Assembly (NCBI GenBank): GCA_024167805.1
Contig: CP099988.1
Location: forward strand, 124,001 to 188,000
Length of the DNA stretch: 64,000 nucleotides
Origin: Methanobacterium sp. ERen5
GTDB lineage: Archaea; Methanobacteriota; Methanobacteria; Methanobacteriales; Methanobacteriaceae
Direction: 5' to 3'
Shown: positions 38,675 to 49,133 of the stretch, in pieces
How positions within the stretch are numbered: position 1 is the stretch's first letter
Layout: every line of letters starts with the position of its first letter
Notes under the pieces: generated by a model
Database searches by the model: none
What the model saw: only the letters and a program-made list of their open reading frames with translations
Told to the model about the DNA's origin: nothing
Program-made: the position numbers and the translations under genes

Positions 38675-39064
38675 GAACAAAACTTAGTTAAATATGAAAA
38701 CAAAATAAAAAGTCAAATTGCAAAAATTGCAAGTATAATCTTATTGATAATCCTGATATTAAGCGATGACTAAAACGATGCAGGAAATTAAGGTTTTACA
38801 ATTAAAAGTGTTGGTGGGGATGACGAACCTGACGAAAGAACTTTATTCTGGGGGCGTATAAAAAAATATTAAGAAATTATTAATGATAGTATGGAAGATA
38901 TAAGGGCAGGGAATCATGTAAGGGGTTTAGCAAAGATTGGAAATGCAGCTAAGTGGTTGGTGACTGTGGATGCTGAATCAATTTTTGCATTAGTAGACAG
39001 TATGTGGCATAGTGGTGTCAAATTGGAAAACTTTTATTTAAATAATACAAATCAAAGTTCTTAA
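38675..39064 (+). pseudogene. Membrane-protein-like gene interrupted by three in-frame TAA codons
   Basis: One frame of 130 codons reads as protein throughout: a hydrophobic helix (KIASIILLIILILSDD), then NDAGN, GFTIKSVGGDDEPDERTLFW, EIINDSMEDIRAGNHVRGLA, KIGNAAKWLVTVDAESIFAL and HSGVKLENFYLNNTNQSS. TAA codons lie at 38771, 38789 and 38870, all in this frame. No upstream start or ribosome site is clear. The last 57 codons from ATG 38891 are open. A decayed gene is the simple reading. Confidence 0.45.
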
Positions 39065-39107
39065 TAATTGATCAAGTTAGCATAATAGATGTTAGGTATG
39101 GGATATT

Positions 39108-39788
39108 ATGGGTTTGTTTAATAGATCTAAGAAAAAGTTGTTGTTTGAAGAGGTTGAAAAATTTTTTAATGAGGGTAAGTATCAAGAAGCTTTGGAAAGT
39201 GATAATAAACTCCTTGAGATAGATTCAAAAAATGCACTGACTTGGTTTAACCATGGCTTAATATTTGAAATGCTTGATGAATATGAAAAAGCTATTGAAA
39301 GTTATGATAATGCCATTAAAATAAATCCTGATGATATTGATTCATTGTTTAACAAAGGTTTGATTTTAAAAAAGCGCGAAAAATTTAATGAAGCCATTGC
39401 TTGTTACAATAAAATTTTAGAAATAGATCCATATCATGAAGATTCTTGGAATAATAAAGGAACAGCCTTTGCTATGCTTGGGAACTATAATGAAGCATTG
39501 AACTGTTATAATAAATCTATTGAAATTAATTCCAATATTGCAGAATTTTGGAATAATAAAGCTCTTATTTCTAGTAAACAAGAACAATATCAAAAATCAA
39601 TAGAACTTTATGATAAAGCAATCGAAATTGATCCAAATTATAGCAATGCATGGAATAATAAAGGAGTAGCATTAAGAGGACTTGAAAAACATGAAGAAGC
39701 CCTAAAATGTTTTGATAAAACATTAGAGTTAAATCCAAACCATGAAAAAGCAAAAAAATCAAAAAATGAAATATTATCAAAACAATAA
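39108..39788 (+). CDS. Tetratricopeptide repeat protein
   Basis: A 226-residue protein made almost wholly of TPR units. Six units of 34 residues can be counted from about residue 17, each with the pattern W/L-N-x-G...Y.EA..CYDKA.EI.P, for example EAIACYNKILEIDPYHEDSW and EALNCYNKSIEINSNIAEFW. It starts MGLFNRSKKKLLFEEVEKFF with a basic N-terminus. TPR arrays bind partner proteins. It is near other helical-repeat and surface genes, but no partner is clear. GGTATGGGATATT lies before the ATG. Confidence 0.9.
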   Translation: MGLFNRSKKKLLFEEVEKFFNEGKYQEALESDNKLLEIDSKNALTWFNHGLIFEMLDEYEKAIESYDNAIKINPDDIDSLFNKGLILKKREKFNEAIACYNKILEIDPYHEDSWNNKGTAFAMLGNYNEALNCYNKSIEINSNIAEFWNNKALISSKQEQYQKSIELYDKAIEIDPNYSNAWNNKGVALRGLEKHEEALKCFDKTLELNPNHEKAKKSKNEILSKQ

Positions 39789-40082
39789 ATTTCTAAATTT
39801 ATATTTTTAATATTTACCATCCTATTTTTTAGAAAACATTCTAATGGGAATAATAAAAAAACTTAATAACTTTGATTAAATTTAATGAATTGATATCTTT
39901 TAATTAATTTTTTCTAAAAGTAAAAGCACTCAATTATATATCATTGTTTAAAGAAATAAATGTATGAATTATTTAATTGAATTTATTATTTAGTTAATTA
40001 TCCAGAAATTTTTCATTGATAGTTGGAAATTAATTATTAATCTAATTGGAGACAAAAATTTATTTGTTAATTCGAAATAAAA
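39789..40082. other. AT-rich intergenic stretch
   Basis: About 290 bases with no gene or element that I can identify. Confidence 0.35.
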
Positions 40083-40760
40083 TTGTGGGATGTGAATGAT
40101 GTGGTTTTAAATGAAAGTTTATTATCTGAAATTTCTCATGAAAATGTTGATGTGGATAAATTTGCCAGAATGACTGTAGAAGATTCTGAACTAAGGGAAG
40201 AAATTGTCCAGTTAATGTTGACTGATCCTAGAATAATGATATACTATCATTCATATTACATTATAAGCAGAGCAAGCCAAAAGAAACCTGAATTATTCTA
40301 TAAATATTGGGATGACTTCGCTTCCTTGATTAATCACAAGAATTCTTACCATCGTGATTTTGGTTTAACATTGATAGCTAACCTAACTATTGTTGATAAC
40401 GAAAACAAATTTCCATCAATTTTAAACGGTTATTTAAAGTGTATAAATGATCCAAAGTTCATGACGTCAAGACATTGCATTCAAAATACTTCTATGATTC
40501 TTAAAAATAATGAGGAGTATCGAGAAGTTATTGTAAATATTCTGTTGGATATAGATAATCTATGTGATTATACTAAAAAACAGTTAGCATTACTTAAATC
40601 AGATATAATAATGGTTTTAGACACAGTTTACACAGAAATTAAGGATAAAAGTGAAGTTAACAAATTTTTAAATGATCAACTGACCAGTATTAGTCCAAAA
40701 ACTAAGAAACACGCAAGAGAATTTATTTCCAAATATGAAATAATAACTAAAACCAATTAA
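40083..40760 (+). CDS. Helical (HEAT/ARM-like) protein, uncharacterised
   Basis: A soluble protein of up to 225 residues, nearly all helical. Paired helices like LREEIVQLMLTDPRIMIYYH, SLINHKNSYHRDFGLTLIAN and SDIIMVLDTVYTEIKDKSEV suggest an armadillo/HEAT-type solenoid. The start is uncertain: TTG 40083, GTG 40092 and GTG 40101 are all in frame, and no strong ribosome site favours one. It has no close neighbours in operon distance. Possible scaffold protein; function unknown. Confidence 0.55.
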   Translation: MWDVNDVVLNESLLSEISHENVDVDKFARMTVEDSELREEIVQLMLTDPRIMIYYHSYYIISRASQKKPELFYKYWDDFASLINHKNSYHRDFGLTLIANLTIVDNENKFPSILNGYLKCINDPKFMTSRHCIQNTSMILKNNEEYREVIVNILLDIDNLCDYTKKQLALLKSDIIMVLDTVYTEIKDKSEVNKFLNDQLTSISPKTKKHAREFISKYEIITKTN

Positions 40761-40872
40761 ATTAATTAATTTTATTTCAAAAAACTTTAGGACTGTTGTT
40801 ATCACCTATCTGATAAATAAGAAAGATTTTGAAAGTTATAGTAAAAGAGAATTATTAGAATATTTTTTTAGT

Positions 40873-40944
40873 TTGAGGATGTTCTCCAGGTTAGGTGATC
40901 ATTTGATTGTTCCAAAACAAGAGTTCCAAGGAGAACACCCTCAA
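40873..40944. repeat. 15-bp inverted repeat with 42-bp spacer
   Basis: TTGAGGATGTTCTCC at 40873-40887 and GGAGAACACCCTCAA at 40930-40944 are inverted repeats with one mismatch. They lie between a plus-strand helical gene and a minus-strand MFS gene, 118 bp from the latter's end. It could be a miniature transposon relic or a bidirectional terminator. Confidence 0.55.
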
Positions 40945-41061
40945 GTCTAAATATTAAATGTATTCTATATAAATTTTGTTTAATAATCTGATTTCATTAT
41001 CATCGTAAAAAAAGGGATGTGATTAATTAAACCATTTGAATCCACATTCAGGGATAGAGTT

Positions 41062-42471
41062 TTAGACTCCTTGCTTGCTTGTTTTATTTAAAATATCTCT
41101 AAGTATGGATATTAATATTGCAGCCACACTCAGTATCGTGAATAGAATAAATGCTACTTTTGTGCTTATTAATAGTTCGGGATAATTTTGTGGATTGAAT
41201 TGAATCTTACCTAGATAAACTTCAAAAATTAGTATGGTAAATCCCATGCCAAATGTTTGTCCCAGAAGTCTCATTGTACTTGCAGAAGCCGAAGCCAACC
41301 CAAAATACCTTTTTTCAACAGAGGACATGATTAAATGGGTGTTCGGTGCTGAAAAAAGTCCAATTCCAACCCCTACAAAAACTAATCCCCCGATTATTAG
41401 ATATACACTTGTTTCCATCTCTACCAATGCAAATATAAATAATCCCACTGTAATTAACATGGTTCCAAACAGTGCTAATCTTCCAGGATCAAATCTATCA
41501 GATAACTTACCTGCAATAGGGGATATTAAAACCATGACTACTGTTTGAACAGCTAGAATAAGTCCAGTTATATTGGGATTGTATCCTTTTATGTACTGCA
41601 GATACAAACTTAGTAGAAATCCTATTGAAAGTATACCCATGTAATTCAGGATTATGGTAAAATTAGATAGTACAAATGGTTTGTTACTCATGAACATTTT
41701 TATTTCAAATACAGGAGTTTCAACCCTTAATTCCCAAATAATGAAGAATATGAGACTTAAAATACCAAATATGATCATGAGCTTACCCAAAGTTCCGTTA
41801 ATATTTGAGAATCCTATTAGAATTAATGCCAGCATCAGCATGTACAGTAACGATCCAAGATAATCTATTTTTTCTTCACATATTTCATCCGCTTCAATTT
41901 CATTCATTTTCCAAAGTACAAGGATTGTTAACATTGATCCCATGATAATCATCAGATAAAATATACTTCTCCAACCGAAGTACTGTGTTAAAAATCCTCC
42001 TAAAACTGGGCCAATTACAAGTCCTAAATAAACAGTGGTGACATTTATTCCAATTGCCTTCCCACGTTCATTTGATGGAAATACTGATATTATGATTGCA
42101 AGTCCCGTGACAAATATCATTGCACTTCCAATGCCTTGAATAACCCTACTTATTATTAGAAAATCAGCATTGGGTGCAATTGCAGATAAAAAACAAGCCA
42201 AGGTAAGAATTATAATCCCATATTTAAAAACCTTTTTCATCCCGTAAATATCTGCAATTCTACCAATTGGAAGAGCAAACATTGCAGATGTTAAAAAAAA
42301 CGATGTTGTAATCCAACTTAAGAGAATAGCATTGACTGATAATTCATTTGCAATAGTTGGGAGTGCTATGTTGAGTGAACTACCAATAAATGGAGTTAAA
42401 AATGAAGTAATGGTTACAATCAACAAAATGTAAGTCTTTTTTACTTTGTTGTTGTTATCAAAAGGATCCAT
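41062..42471 (-). CDS. MFS drug:H+ antiporter, DHA2-like
   Basis: A 469-residue, about 14-helix transporter. GSSLNIALPTIANELSVNAI and the motif-A loop GRIADIYGMKK are typical of EmrB/QacA-type exporters; SRVIQGIGSAMIFVTGLAII and GPVLGGFLTQYFGWRSIFYL are the helix-4 and helix-5 patterns. It probably exports hydrophobic compounds by proton antiport. It is a different lineage from the exporters at 3519 and 61902. It is divergent from the FAD oxidoreductase gene, with 288 bp between. The ribosome site is weak. Confidence 0.85.
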   Translation of the reverse strand: MDPFDNNNKVKKTYILLIVTITSFLTPFIGSSLNIALPTIANELSVNAILLSWITTSFFLTSAMFALPIGRIADIYGMKKVFKYGIIILTLACFLSAIAPNADFLIISRVIQGIGSAMIFVTGLAIIISVFPSNERGKAIGINVTTVYLGLVIGPVLGGFLTQYFGWRSIFYLMIIMGSMLTILVLWKMNEIEADEICEEKIDYLGSLLYMLMLALILIGFSNINGTLGKLMIIFGILSLIFFIIWELRVETPVFEIKMFMSNKPFVLSNFTIILNYMGILSIGFLLSLYLQYIKGYNPNITGLILAVQTVVMVLISPIAGKLSDRFDPGRLALFGTMLITVGLFIFALVEMETSVYLIIGGLVFVGVGIGLFSAPNTHLIMSSVEKRYFGLASASASTMRLLGQTFGMGFTILIFEVYLGKIQFNPQNYPELLISTKVAFILFTILSVAAILISILRDILNKTSKQGV

Positions 42472-42759
42472 AATAAAAGTTACTCATCAAAAGGATAAAC
42501 ATTGTTATATCATGATCTTTTATAATTTCAAACCATTGACTTCTCAGACCCTTTAATTTTAGTTCTAAGAAGTTATTAGTATTAGATTAAACAATTTTCT
42601 TAAAGTCTCGGAATTTAGAGTGTATGTGGACAAAGAGAAATATTTTTAACTTTACACATGTATAGTTCAGTTAATGAATATTTAAGATGGTTTGAATAGG
42701 GAGATTATCTAAGTATTCTATGTTGGGTTAGGATAAATTTTTTTAAGGAAGAAGATTCA

Positions 42760-44372
42760 ATGGTTGAAGATCAAGAAATTGCTATTATAATTGGAGCAGG
42801 ACCTGCTGGTTTAACAGCGGCATATGAACTATTAAATAAAACCAATATCAAACCTATCATTCTCGAAAAAACGGGTGAAATTGGAGGTATTTCTAAAACT
42901 GTTAATTACAAGGGTAACAGAATGGATATTGGAGGTCACAGGTTCTTCTCCAAATCCGATAGGATCATGAAGTTTTGGAAGAACATACTACCCCTTCAAT
43001 GTGCCCCGGCACATGATGATCTCATCTTAAAGAGAGAAGTTCAATTGAGTGAACTATGCCAGAGTCAAGGACAAAAATCTGGAAACATAGCAGAATATGA
43101 TGTTCCGGATCCTGAAAAGACAGATAATGTGATGTTAAACAGGACCCGGGTGTCCAGGATATATTTTCTCAGAAAATTTTTTGATTATCCAGTTTCACTC
43201 ACTCAGGATACCCTCAAAAATCTTGGCTTTAAAAGAACATTTAAAATAGGTATGAGTTACTTAAGCACAGTTTTAATGCATTCTAAGCCTGAAAAATCCC
43301 TTGAAGACTTTTTCATCAACAGATTTGGTCGAGAGTTGTACTTAACATTTTTTAAAGATTATACAGAGAAAGTTTGGGGAGTTCAATGTAGTGAAATCAA
43401 AGCTGATTGGGGTTCTCAAAGAATAAAAGGGTTATCCATCCAAAAAACCTTGGAAAACGCTGTTAAATCAAAATTTTCAAATGCATCCAATCTTTCACAA
43501 AAAGATGTTGAAACAAGTTTGATTGGACAGTTCCTGTATCCTAAATTAGGGCCAGGACAGATGTGGGAAGAACTTGCTGCAAGGATTCTAGAAAAAGGGG
43601 TGAAATCCACCATTATCAAGAAGTTGAAAAGATTCTAACCGACACCGAACAGGTTACAACTGCTGAAACCATGGATATAAGATCTGGAAAAACTCAAAAA
43701 TGGATTGGAAATTACTTCATATCTACAATGCCAGTTAAAGAACTAATACAGTCATTTGATACTGTACCTGAAGATGTTGCAGACGTTGCTGAGGGATTGA
43801 TTTATAGGGACTTTATCACCGTAGGATTGCTTTTAAATGAACTAAAAATAAAAAATGAGTCCAAATTAAAAACAATAAACAATTTAGTACCTGATAACTG
43901 GATTTATATACAAGAAAGGGATGTTAAAATTGGAAGACTTCAAATATTTAATAACTGGAGTCCATATTTGGTTGAGGATCCAAATAAAGTTTGGATTGGA
44001 CTTGAATACTTCTGCAATGAAGGTGATGATTTGTGGAACATGTCACAATCAGAATTCACAGACTTTGCTGTCGAGGAACTGGTTAAAATAGGTATTATTA
44101 AACGAGAAGATGTTATAGACAGTGTAGTTTTGAAGGTTGAAAAGACTTATCCAGCATATTTCGGTTCCTACGATCGTTTTAATGTTATTAAAGAATTTAC
44201 AGACGAATATGACAATCTGTACCTCATAGGTAGAAATGGTATGCACCGCTACAATAACATGGATCATTCAATGTTAACTGCCATCACAACCGTTGAAAAC
44301 ATAGCAAACGGTGTTAAATCAAAGAACAATATCTGGAATATTAATGCAGAAGAAGATTACCATGAAGAATGA
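42760..44372 (+). CDS. NAD(P)/FAD-dependent oxidoreductase (amine-oxidase fold), frame broken
   Basis: About 537 residues when joined. The dinucleotide loop [17 protein letters not shown] opens the protein and is followed by [20 protein letters not shown] and [15 protein letters not shown], typical for the protoporphyrinogen-oxidase/UDP-galactopyranose-mutase-like group. The C-terminal FAD motif region reads [19 protein letters not shown]. The frame breaks at the G run 43597-43600 (four G; five give [16 protein letters not shown]). The true substrate is unknown; relatives act in sugar or isoprenoid redox steps. It is monocistronic. The break at a homopolymer argues for sequence error. Confidence 0.85.
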
Positions 44373-44912
44373 TTCATTCTAAAAAAATAGAATAGGTGTT
44401 AAACTTAAAAACTGATAGTTTATTTAAGAGATCTTAGTAAACGAGAAATTAATGACCATTTTAAGTTTAACAGCAATTTAAATCGGGACTCAATTATTTT
44501 TTTAATAACAAAACAGGATTCAAATTAAATCTAAAATAAAATTTGTTCATTTATCCCATTTTTTTGAATGTAAACGTTTATAATTCTTGCACTTACACTC
44601 TAATTCTTCCTTATTAATTATACAATAAAATGCTCCATTAATCAATTTTAGATTTTCACAATAATTCATATACAACTTATATCATGCCTCAAATTCATTT
44701 TAGTCCCGTATAAAATATAATTTTTGATTTTTTAGTGTTTAAAATTACATTAGTTTTCAAACTGTAAATATATTCGTATCGAACTAAATAGAAAATTTTA
44801 TCTATAAATCGATATTAAAGAGTATATTAGTGGAAATTTTTCCACATAAATAATCTATATGCTAAAATTTACATTTCATGTTATACTGTACAACTGTTTG
44901 AGGCGTTGAAAA
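44373..44912. other. Gene-poor AT-rich region
   Basis: About 540 bases after the FAD oxidoreductase. No gene, RNA or clear repeat was seen. The last part carries the promoter for the small coiled-coil gene. Confidence 0.4.
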
Positions 44913-45150
44913 ATGAAAAAAAATCTTACTAACACCCCAATGAATTCTAATCAAAGCATGAAAGAGAATAAAAAGAGAATAAAAGTTTTAGAAGCTAGAA
45001 AAGACAAATTAAATGAAGAGTTGAAAAACTCGAGAAAAAAACCAATAAAAATTGATTGAAAAAACTAAAATTGAACATCTCAAACATGAGCTAAAATCCA
45101 GATCAGATCAGATAGATAACCATCATAGATCCATTTACAGATCAAAATAA
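44913..45150 (+). CDS. Small coiled-coil protein, frame broken
   Basis: From ATG 44913, after GAGGCG, the frame reads SMKENKKRIKVLEARKDKLN and EELKNSRKKP and then stops; a shift in the A-rich stretch around 45030-45055 continues it as LIEKTKIEHLKHELKSRSDQ and IDNHHRSIYRSK to TAA 45148-45150. The joined product is about 78 residues, very basic and charged, with heptad-like spacing of leucine and isoleucine. Family unknown. Confidence 0.4.
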
Positions 45151-45238
45151 CTGTTAAAAGACATGGATTTGAACTGTAGCTCCTAAAATTGAAGATTATA
45201 TTAATATTTGAAAAACTAAAGTGAGGAGGCAAAAGAAT

Positions 45239-45442
45239 ATGATATTACCTAGATATGAATATTTTTTATGTAACTGCGAAAAAGGAGATATTATTCTGAC
45301 TAAAAATGGATTTGGAAAAGTTAGAAGTAATAAACGGAAAGGAAATGATAGAAAAGCCGTTTATACAAGTATAAAAGGCTGTAACAAATGTGGTAGTACC
45401 ATTGATTCCCATGGAACAGACCTCAAAAAGACACTTTTATGA
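45239..45442 (+). CDS. Small zinc-binding protein, 67 aa
   Basis: A 67-residue basic protein with an early CNC and a later CNKCG, together a probable zinc site (YFLCNCEKGDI, KGCNKCGSTIDSHG). ATG 45239 is used because AGGAGG at 45224-45229 precedes it with normal spacing. No family known. It may be a nucleic-acid-binding small ribbon protein. Confidence 0.6.
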   Translation: MILPRYEYFLCNCEKGDIILTKNGFGKVRSNKRKGNDRKAVYTSIKGCNKCGSTIDSHGTDLKKTLL

Positions 45443-45652
45443 ATTCTGTTAATGTGAAATGAACTTAATTTCATCTCTTTTTTATAATTTTTTAAAATTA
45501 AATTTTTTTATGAATATTTTTTTTATGTGGACTATCTAACAACTCAATTTAACACAAAACTAAATACCAAAAATACATAACGAACCAAGTCTAAATTTAG
45601 TTAATTAAAAAACAAAGATTTGATTTACGTTTGTAAATATTGAATCTGTTTT

Positions 45653-46927
45653 ATGGAGGAATATCCATTGACATCAAAAAATTCTGTGGAAAGCGACATA
45701 AATGAAGATGTAAAATCTATTGAAGGTGAAAGATCCTGGATCGTTTGTATAAGTGACTTGCACTTGGGAGCAGACGATGCTTACTCTGAGCTAACTAAAA
45801 ACAGAAATGCATTGATTGACTTTTTAAATTGGGTCAGATTCTCACCAAACATTAAGGAACTGGTAATAGCTGGTGATTTAATTGATGAATGGTTTGTACC
45901 AATGCACTTGGACACCTTCAAAGGAAAGACACAAATGGACTTTGTAAAAAATGTAGCGTTGAATAATAAATCGGTTATAGATGCATTTAACGATATCATA
46001 AATGATGGTCAGATCAGTTTAACATATGTGCCTGGAAATCATGATATACTAATAACAGCCGATGAAATAGAAGCTATTCTTCCGGGTATAAATCAAGCCC
46101 GTGATGTTAAGGGTCTAGGTGCGTACAGTCCAGATTATCTTCCGGAGTTAGTGATTGAACACGGCCACAGGTACAATTTTTTCTGTGCTCCAGACCATTC
46201 AAACAGAACTGTCACCCAAACAGATTCCATACTACCAACAGGATATTTCTTTACAAGAATGGCAACAAGTTCAGTTGTTCAGGGAAGACCTAAAATAGGG
46301 ATGAACATCCCAATTGTTACTGAAAATGAACTGGGAGAAGAACAACACCTTTATTATCTCTATTACAAAGCATGGGAACAATTAATAAATATTTTCCCTG
46401 TGAACGAAGGAATCTGCGAACCTGCAATACATACTGGAATTGATGGATTTACTAATTCCTATGCAATCAAAGACATTCTACCCCATCAAGATCCAAAAAA
46501 TAATTATATTGATGTCAATCTGTACAAGGGAATTGTGGAAAGTTGGGAAGAGAGACAAGCCAATAATTTAGTCCCAGTATTAATTCCCACAGAGGAGTCC
46601 ATTTTAAAGGCAGCCCTATCAAGCCATTTAGATGATCAATCTGCAAACCAGTTTTTCATTAATCCCAACTCTAACAAGAGGATCGTAATATTTGGACATA
46701 CACATGATGCAAGACTCATCACTTCTTACAACGAAAATATGGACGCAAATGTCTATGTAAACTCTGGAACCTGGATTGACAGTAAAGATCTGACCATGAC
46801 ATTTGTTGTTGTAATTCCTCCAAAGGATGATGAATCTAATAAGGGATACGTTGGACTGTACCAATATGCAGATGAAGGCAAAATTAGTAAATTGGATTCA
46901 CAAATTTTAAACAATCTTAAAAACTAA
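45653..46927 (+). CDS. Calcineurin-like metallophosphoesterase
   Basis: A 424-residue protein with the full set of metallophosphoesterase motifs: ISDLHLGADD (motif I), VIAGDLIDEW (motif II), YVPGNHDIL (motif III), IEHGHRYNF, and the C-terminal FGHTHDARL. These hold two metal ions. It is larger than simple phosphoesterases: residues about 195-330 form an insert with many polar residues. It has no signal peptide, so it acts in the cytosol; the substrate may be a nucleotide or phospholipid. Start TTG or ATG near 45653 follows TTTATGGAGG; ATG 45653 itself overlaps that GGAGG, so the true start may be slightly downstream (TTG 45668). Confidence 0.85.
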   Translation: MEEYPLTSKNSVESDINEDVKSIEGERSWIVCISDLHLGADDAYSELTKNRNALIDFLNWVRFSPNIKELVIAGDLIDEWFVPMHLDTFKGKTQMDFVKNVALNNKSVIDAFNDIINDGQISLTYVPGNHDILITADEIEAILPGINQARDVKGLGAYSPDYLPELVIEHGHRYNFFCAPDHSNRTVTQTDSILPTGYFFTRMATSSVVQGRPKIGMNIPIVTENELGEEQHLYYLYYKAWEQLINIFPVNEGICEPAIHTGIDGFTNSYAIKDILPHQDPKNNYIDVNLYKGIVESWEERQANNLVPVLIPTEESILKAALSSHLDDQSANQFFINPNSNKRIVIFGHTHDARLITSYNENMDANVYVNSGTWIDSKDLTMTFVVVIPPKDDESNKGYVGLYQYADEGKISKLDSQILNNLKN

Positions 46928-47279
46928 CTAAAAAGATTTAAGAGGTTCAAAGGTTGTTTAAACCTTTATCTTCAATCCCTATTTTTTTATTTCTAATAAT
47001 TGATTACACTTAAAGAGTTAGTTATAGTATTGATTTTTATAAACCATTTTTAAACGGGCGTACTATACCTTAATTATTGGCTTAAACCATTACTATGCCT
47101 AGAGTAAGGCTTTTTTAAGTTTTAGATAAAATTATTATATATGCTACAAGAGCTTTGATCATACATTTCAAGCTTTAAAATCTCAATTTACATCAGATTT
47201 AGCAAAAAATAAAACCGAATTTGGGATTTAAAATAAAAAAAGTTAGAATTCAAGACATAAATAGACTTGAATTCCTAAT
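46928..47279. other. Intergenic region between convergent genes
   Basis: AT-rich, between the metallophosphoesterase and the minus-strand small membrane gene. CCCTATTTTTTTATTT at about 46977 is a likely T-run terminator. Nothing else seen. Confidence 0.4.
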
Positions 47280-47438
47280 TTATCTTGCTATTAAACTTAT
47301 AATTCCTGTAATAAGCATCACAAGTATAGCTACGTATAAAAGCCATAATGCAAATGCAGGGAATAGTAGTAATATTATCAGGAAAATAATGGCAAGAGCT
47401 ACCAATGATCCCCCATTAGCTTGGTTTGTTTCCACCAT
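47280..47438 (-). CDS. Small membrane protein, 52 aa
   Basis: The minus-strand frame from ATG 47438 encodes MVETNQANGGSLVALAIIFL and a hydrophobic remainder (LLLFPAFALWLLYVAILVML) ending SLIAR: two membrane helices. GGAGGTG is correctly placed upstream (GACGGAGGTGAAAAAATATG), which is strong support although the gene is short. It is divergent from the zinc-ribbon membrane gene at 47770. Family unknown. Confidence 0.75.
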   Translation of the reverse strand: MVETNQANGGSLVALAIIFLIILLLFPAFALWLLYVAILVMLITGIISLIAR

Positions 47439-47769
47439 ATTTTTTCACCTCCGTCATACTCGTTACAGCAACTATCATCTTATTGTAATAATAATTATGT
47501 TCTTTTGACTAGATATATTTATTGTAATCATAACAACAATAACAGATAAAACTGATTATTATTGGGAAAATAATCAAAATAATTAAACACTTCATTCAAC
47601 TTGTTTAGTAGGAGTAAATTGATAATAACAATGAACTATTAACCCAATATTATTTTTATTAGAAGGGGATATCATAATCATTATAAGACTAAAAATTTGA
47701 GAAAAGTTTCATATCTAAACCAAATAAAATAATATGAAAAATTTCAATTAAAAACTATGAGGTGTTTAA
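47439..47769. other. Divergent promoter region
   Basis: About 330 AT-rich bases between two divergently transcribed membrane-protein genes. It must hold both promoters; no distinct operator seen. Confidence 0.4.
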
Positions 47770-48435
47770 GTGGGTTATTTGGTTTGCAGTAAATGTAAAA
47801 GTTATTATAAATTATTATCTAATGAATCACCAAAAGATTTTACAGATGAGTGTGATTGTGGTGGCAAATTACGTTACATAGAAAATTTAGATATTGTTAA
47901 CCCCAATTGGAAACAAGTCACATTTAGGAAAAAACCTACTTTGAAGGAAAGATGGAATAAAAAATCCAAATCATTATTCTCACTCCCAAAAATCAACCTA
48001 AAAAATCGATTAAATCAATTTTATTATAATTACATAGGAAGACATATCTATAAAGCTCGAAATCAACACAGAGTTCATCGAAATCCTGGAATGAAGGCAG
48101 GCTTCTTAAACTCCTTGATGAATGAGTTTCATCTGGACAATATCCAATGGAGCTTAATCATTCCAATGACAATAGCAATTACCATGATATTAGCATTCAC
48201 CCATGGTATCTTTCTACTTCTCACCTTTGCATTGTTGGTAATTATGGGTTACTTATCTGAAAACATGATTGTAGGGGCTAAAAATGCGGTAATTACAGGA
48301 GCCATATCCTTTTTCTTAGGAAGTTTGTTTACTGGTTCATTCCTACTAATAATACCATATGCTATATTAGGAATTATTAATGGTGCAGTATGTGGTTTAG
48401 TTGGAGGATATGTCAAAACAAAAGGATTCAGATAA
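47770..48435 (+). CDS. Zinc-ribbon membrane protein
   Basis: A 221-residue protein starting at GTG 47770 after GAGGTG. An N-terminal zinc ribbon ([16 protein letters not shown] and [14 protein letters not shown]) leads into a basic linker, and then about four membrane helices from residue 130 on ([40 protein letters not shown]). The C-terminal helix part ([20 protein letters not shown]) is similar in style to the DUF5518-like proteins. The zinc ribbon probably faces the cytosol. Function unknown. Confidence 0.75.
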   Translation: MGYLVCSKCKSYYKLLSNESPKDFTDECDCGGKLRYIENLDIVNPNWKQVTFRKKPTLKERWNKKSKSLFSLPKINLKNRLNQFYYNYIGRHIYKARNQHRVHRNPGMKAGFLNSLMNEFHLDNIQWSLIIPMTIAITMILAFTHGIFLLLTFALLVIMGYLSENMIVGAKNAVITGAISFFLGSLFTGSFLLIIPYAILGIINGAVCGLVGGYVKTKGFR

Positions 48436-48510
48436 ATTTTGCCTCAACCCAGGTACTGAAAAATAGATGTTTGCTTTTGAATTAATAAAAATAAAAAGGA
48501 ATATGAATTA

Positions 48511-48882
48511 TTAAACTACATTGATGTTGTATATCTTTCTGTCTACAGGGTTCATTGTGTCCCAAGATCTTAAAAGTTCGAACATCACGGACTGTATCCC
48601 AGGCTCTGTTGCTTTAAATACGAATATTCTTTTACCAGAATATCCAGGTGCCATGGATATTGGTGGTAAATATTCTTGGCTTACTAAAATAACGCCTGAA
48701 GTACTGGCACGTAGCATCCATTCATATCCCGTTGATCCACTGTTGTCTGCCAATGTTACAACAAACTCATCACCTACTCCAATAGTATTATCTGACAATT
48801 TTAGATTAGAATCTGTTGCATACGCTCCGGAGGTCATTAACAAAACAGTTAAAGTCAATAATAGTATTCCAAACTTTTTCAA
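48511..48882 (-). CDS. Chagasin-type cysteine protease inhibitor (I42)
   Basis: A 123-residue protein with a signal peptide (FGILLLTLTVLLMTSGAYAT). The mature part has the three inhibitor loops of family I42: NSGSTGYEWML (NPTTGY-like), the glycine-rich PGYSGKRIFVF loop and ELLRSWDTMN (RPW-like). Such inhibitors block papain-like cysteine proteases outside the cell. Methanobacterium surface proteins with papain-like or C39-like folds could be natural targets; genes of that kind lie at 32714-35298. Start is TTG at 48882 after GGGAGTGAT. Confidence 0.85.
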   Translation of the reverse strand: MKKFGILLLTLTVLLMTSGAYATDSNLKLSDNTIGVGDEFVVTLADNSGSTGYEWMLRASTSGVILVSQEYLPPISMAPGYSGKRIFVFKATEPGIQSVMFELLRSWDTMNPVDRKIYNINVV

Positions 48883-49133
48883 AATTTATCACTCCCTGTT
48901 TAATTTTAAATTAAAAGTTTTAATATTTAATGTTATCTTATTCCGTTTAATAAATTTTTCCATTAGGGTCTCCAAAAAGTTAAGTAAAAAATCGATAAAA
49001 TACATTAAAACTAAAAAAATACTTCCGACTTAAAAAAAGAGAATTAAGGGATAAATAGATGATTATTAGTCGAATGTTACTATAAGATTCAGTATTAGGA
49101 ATAAATAAATAATTAAGTTAAATGGAGTATATG

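Noticed and set aside
38675..39064. TAA read as a sense codon
   Set aside because: All well-supported genes in the window use TAA as a normal stop, so decay is simpler.
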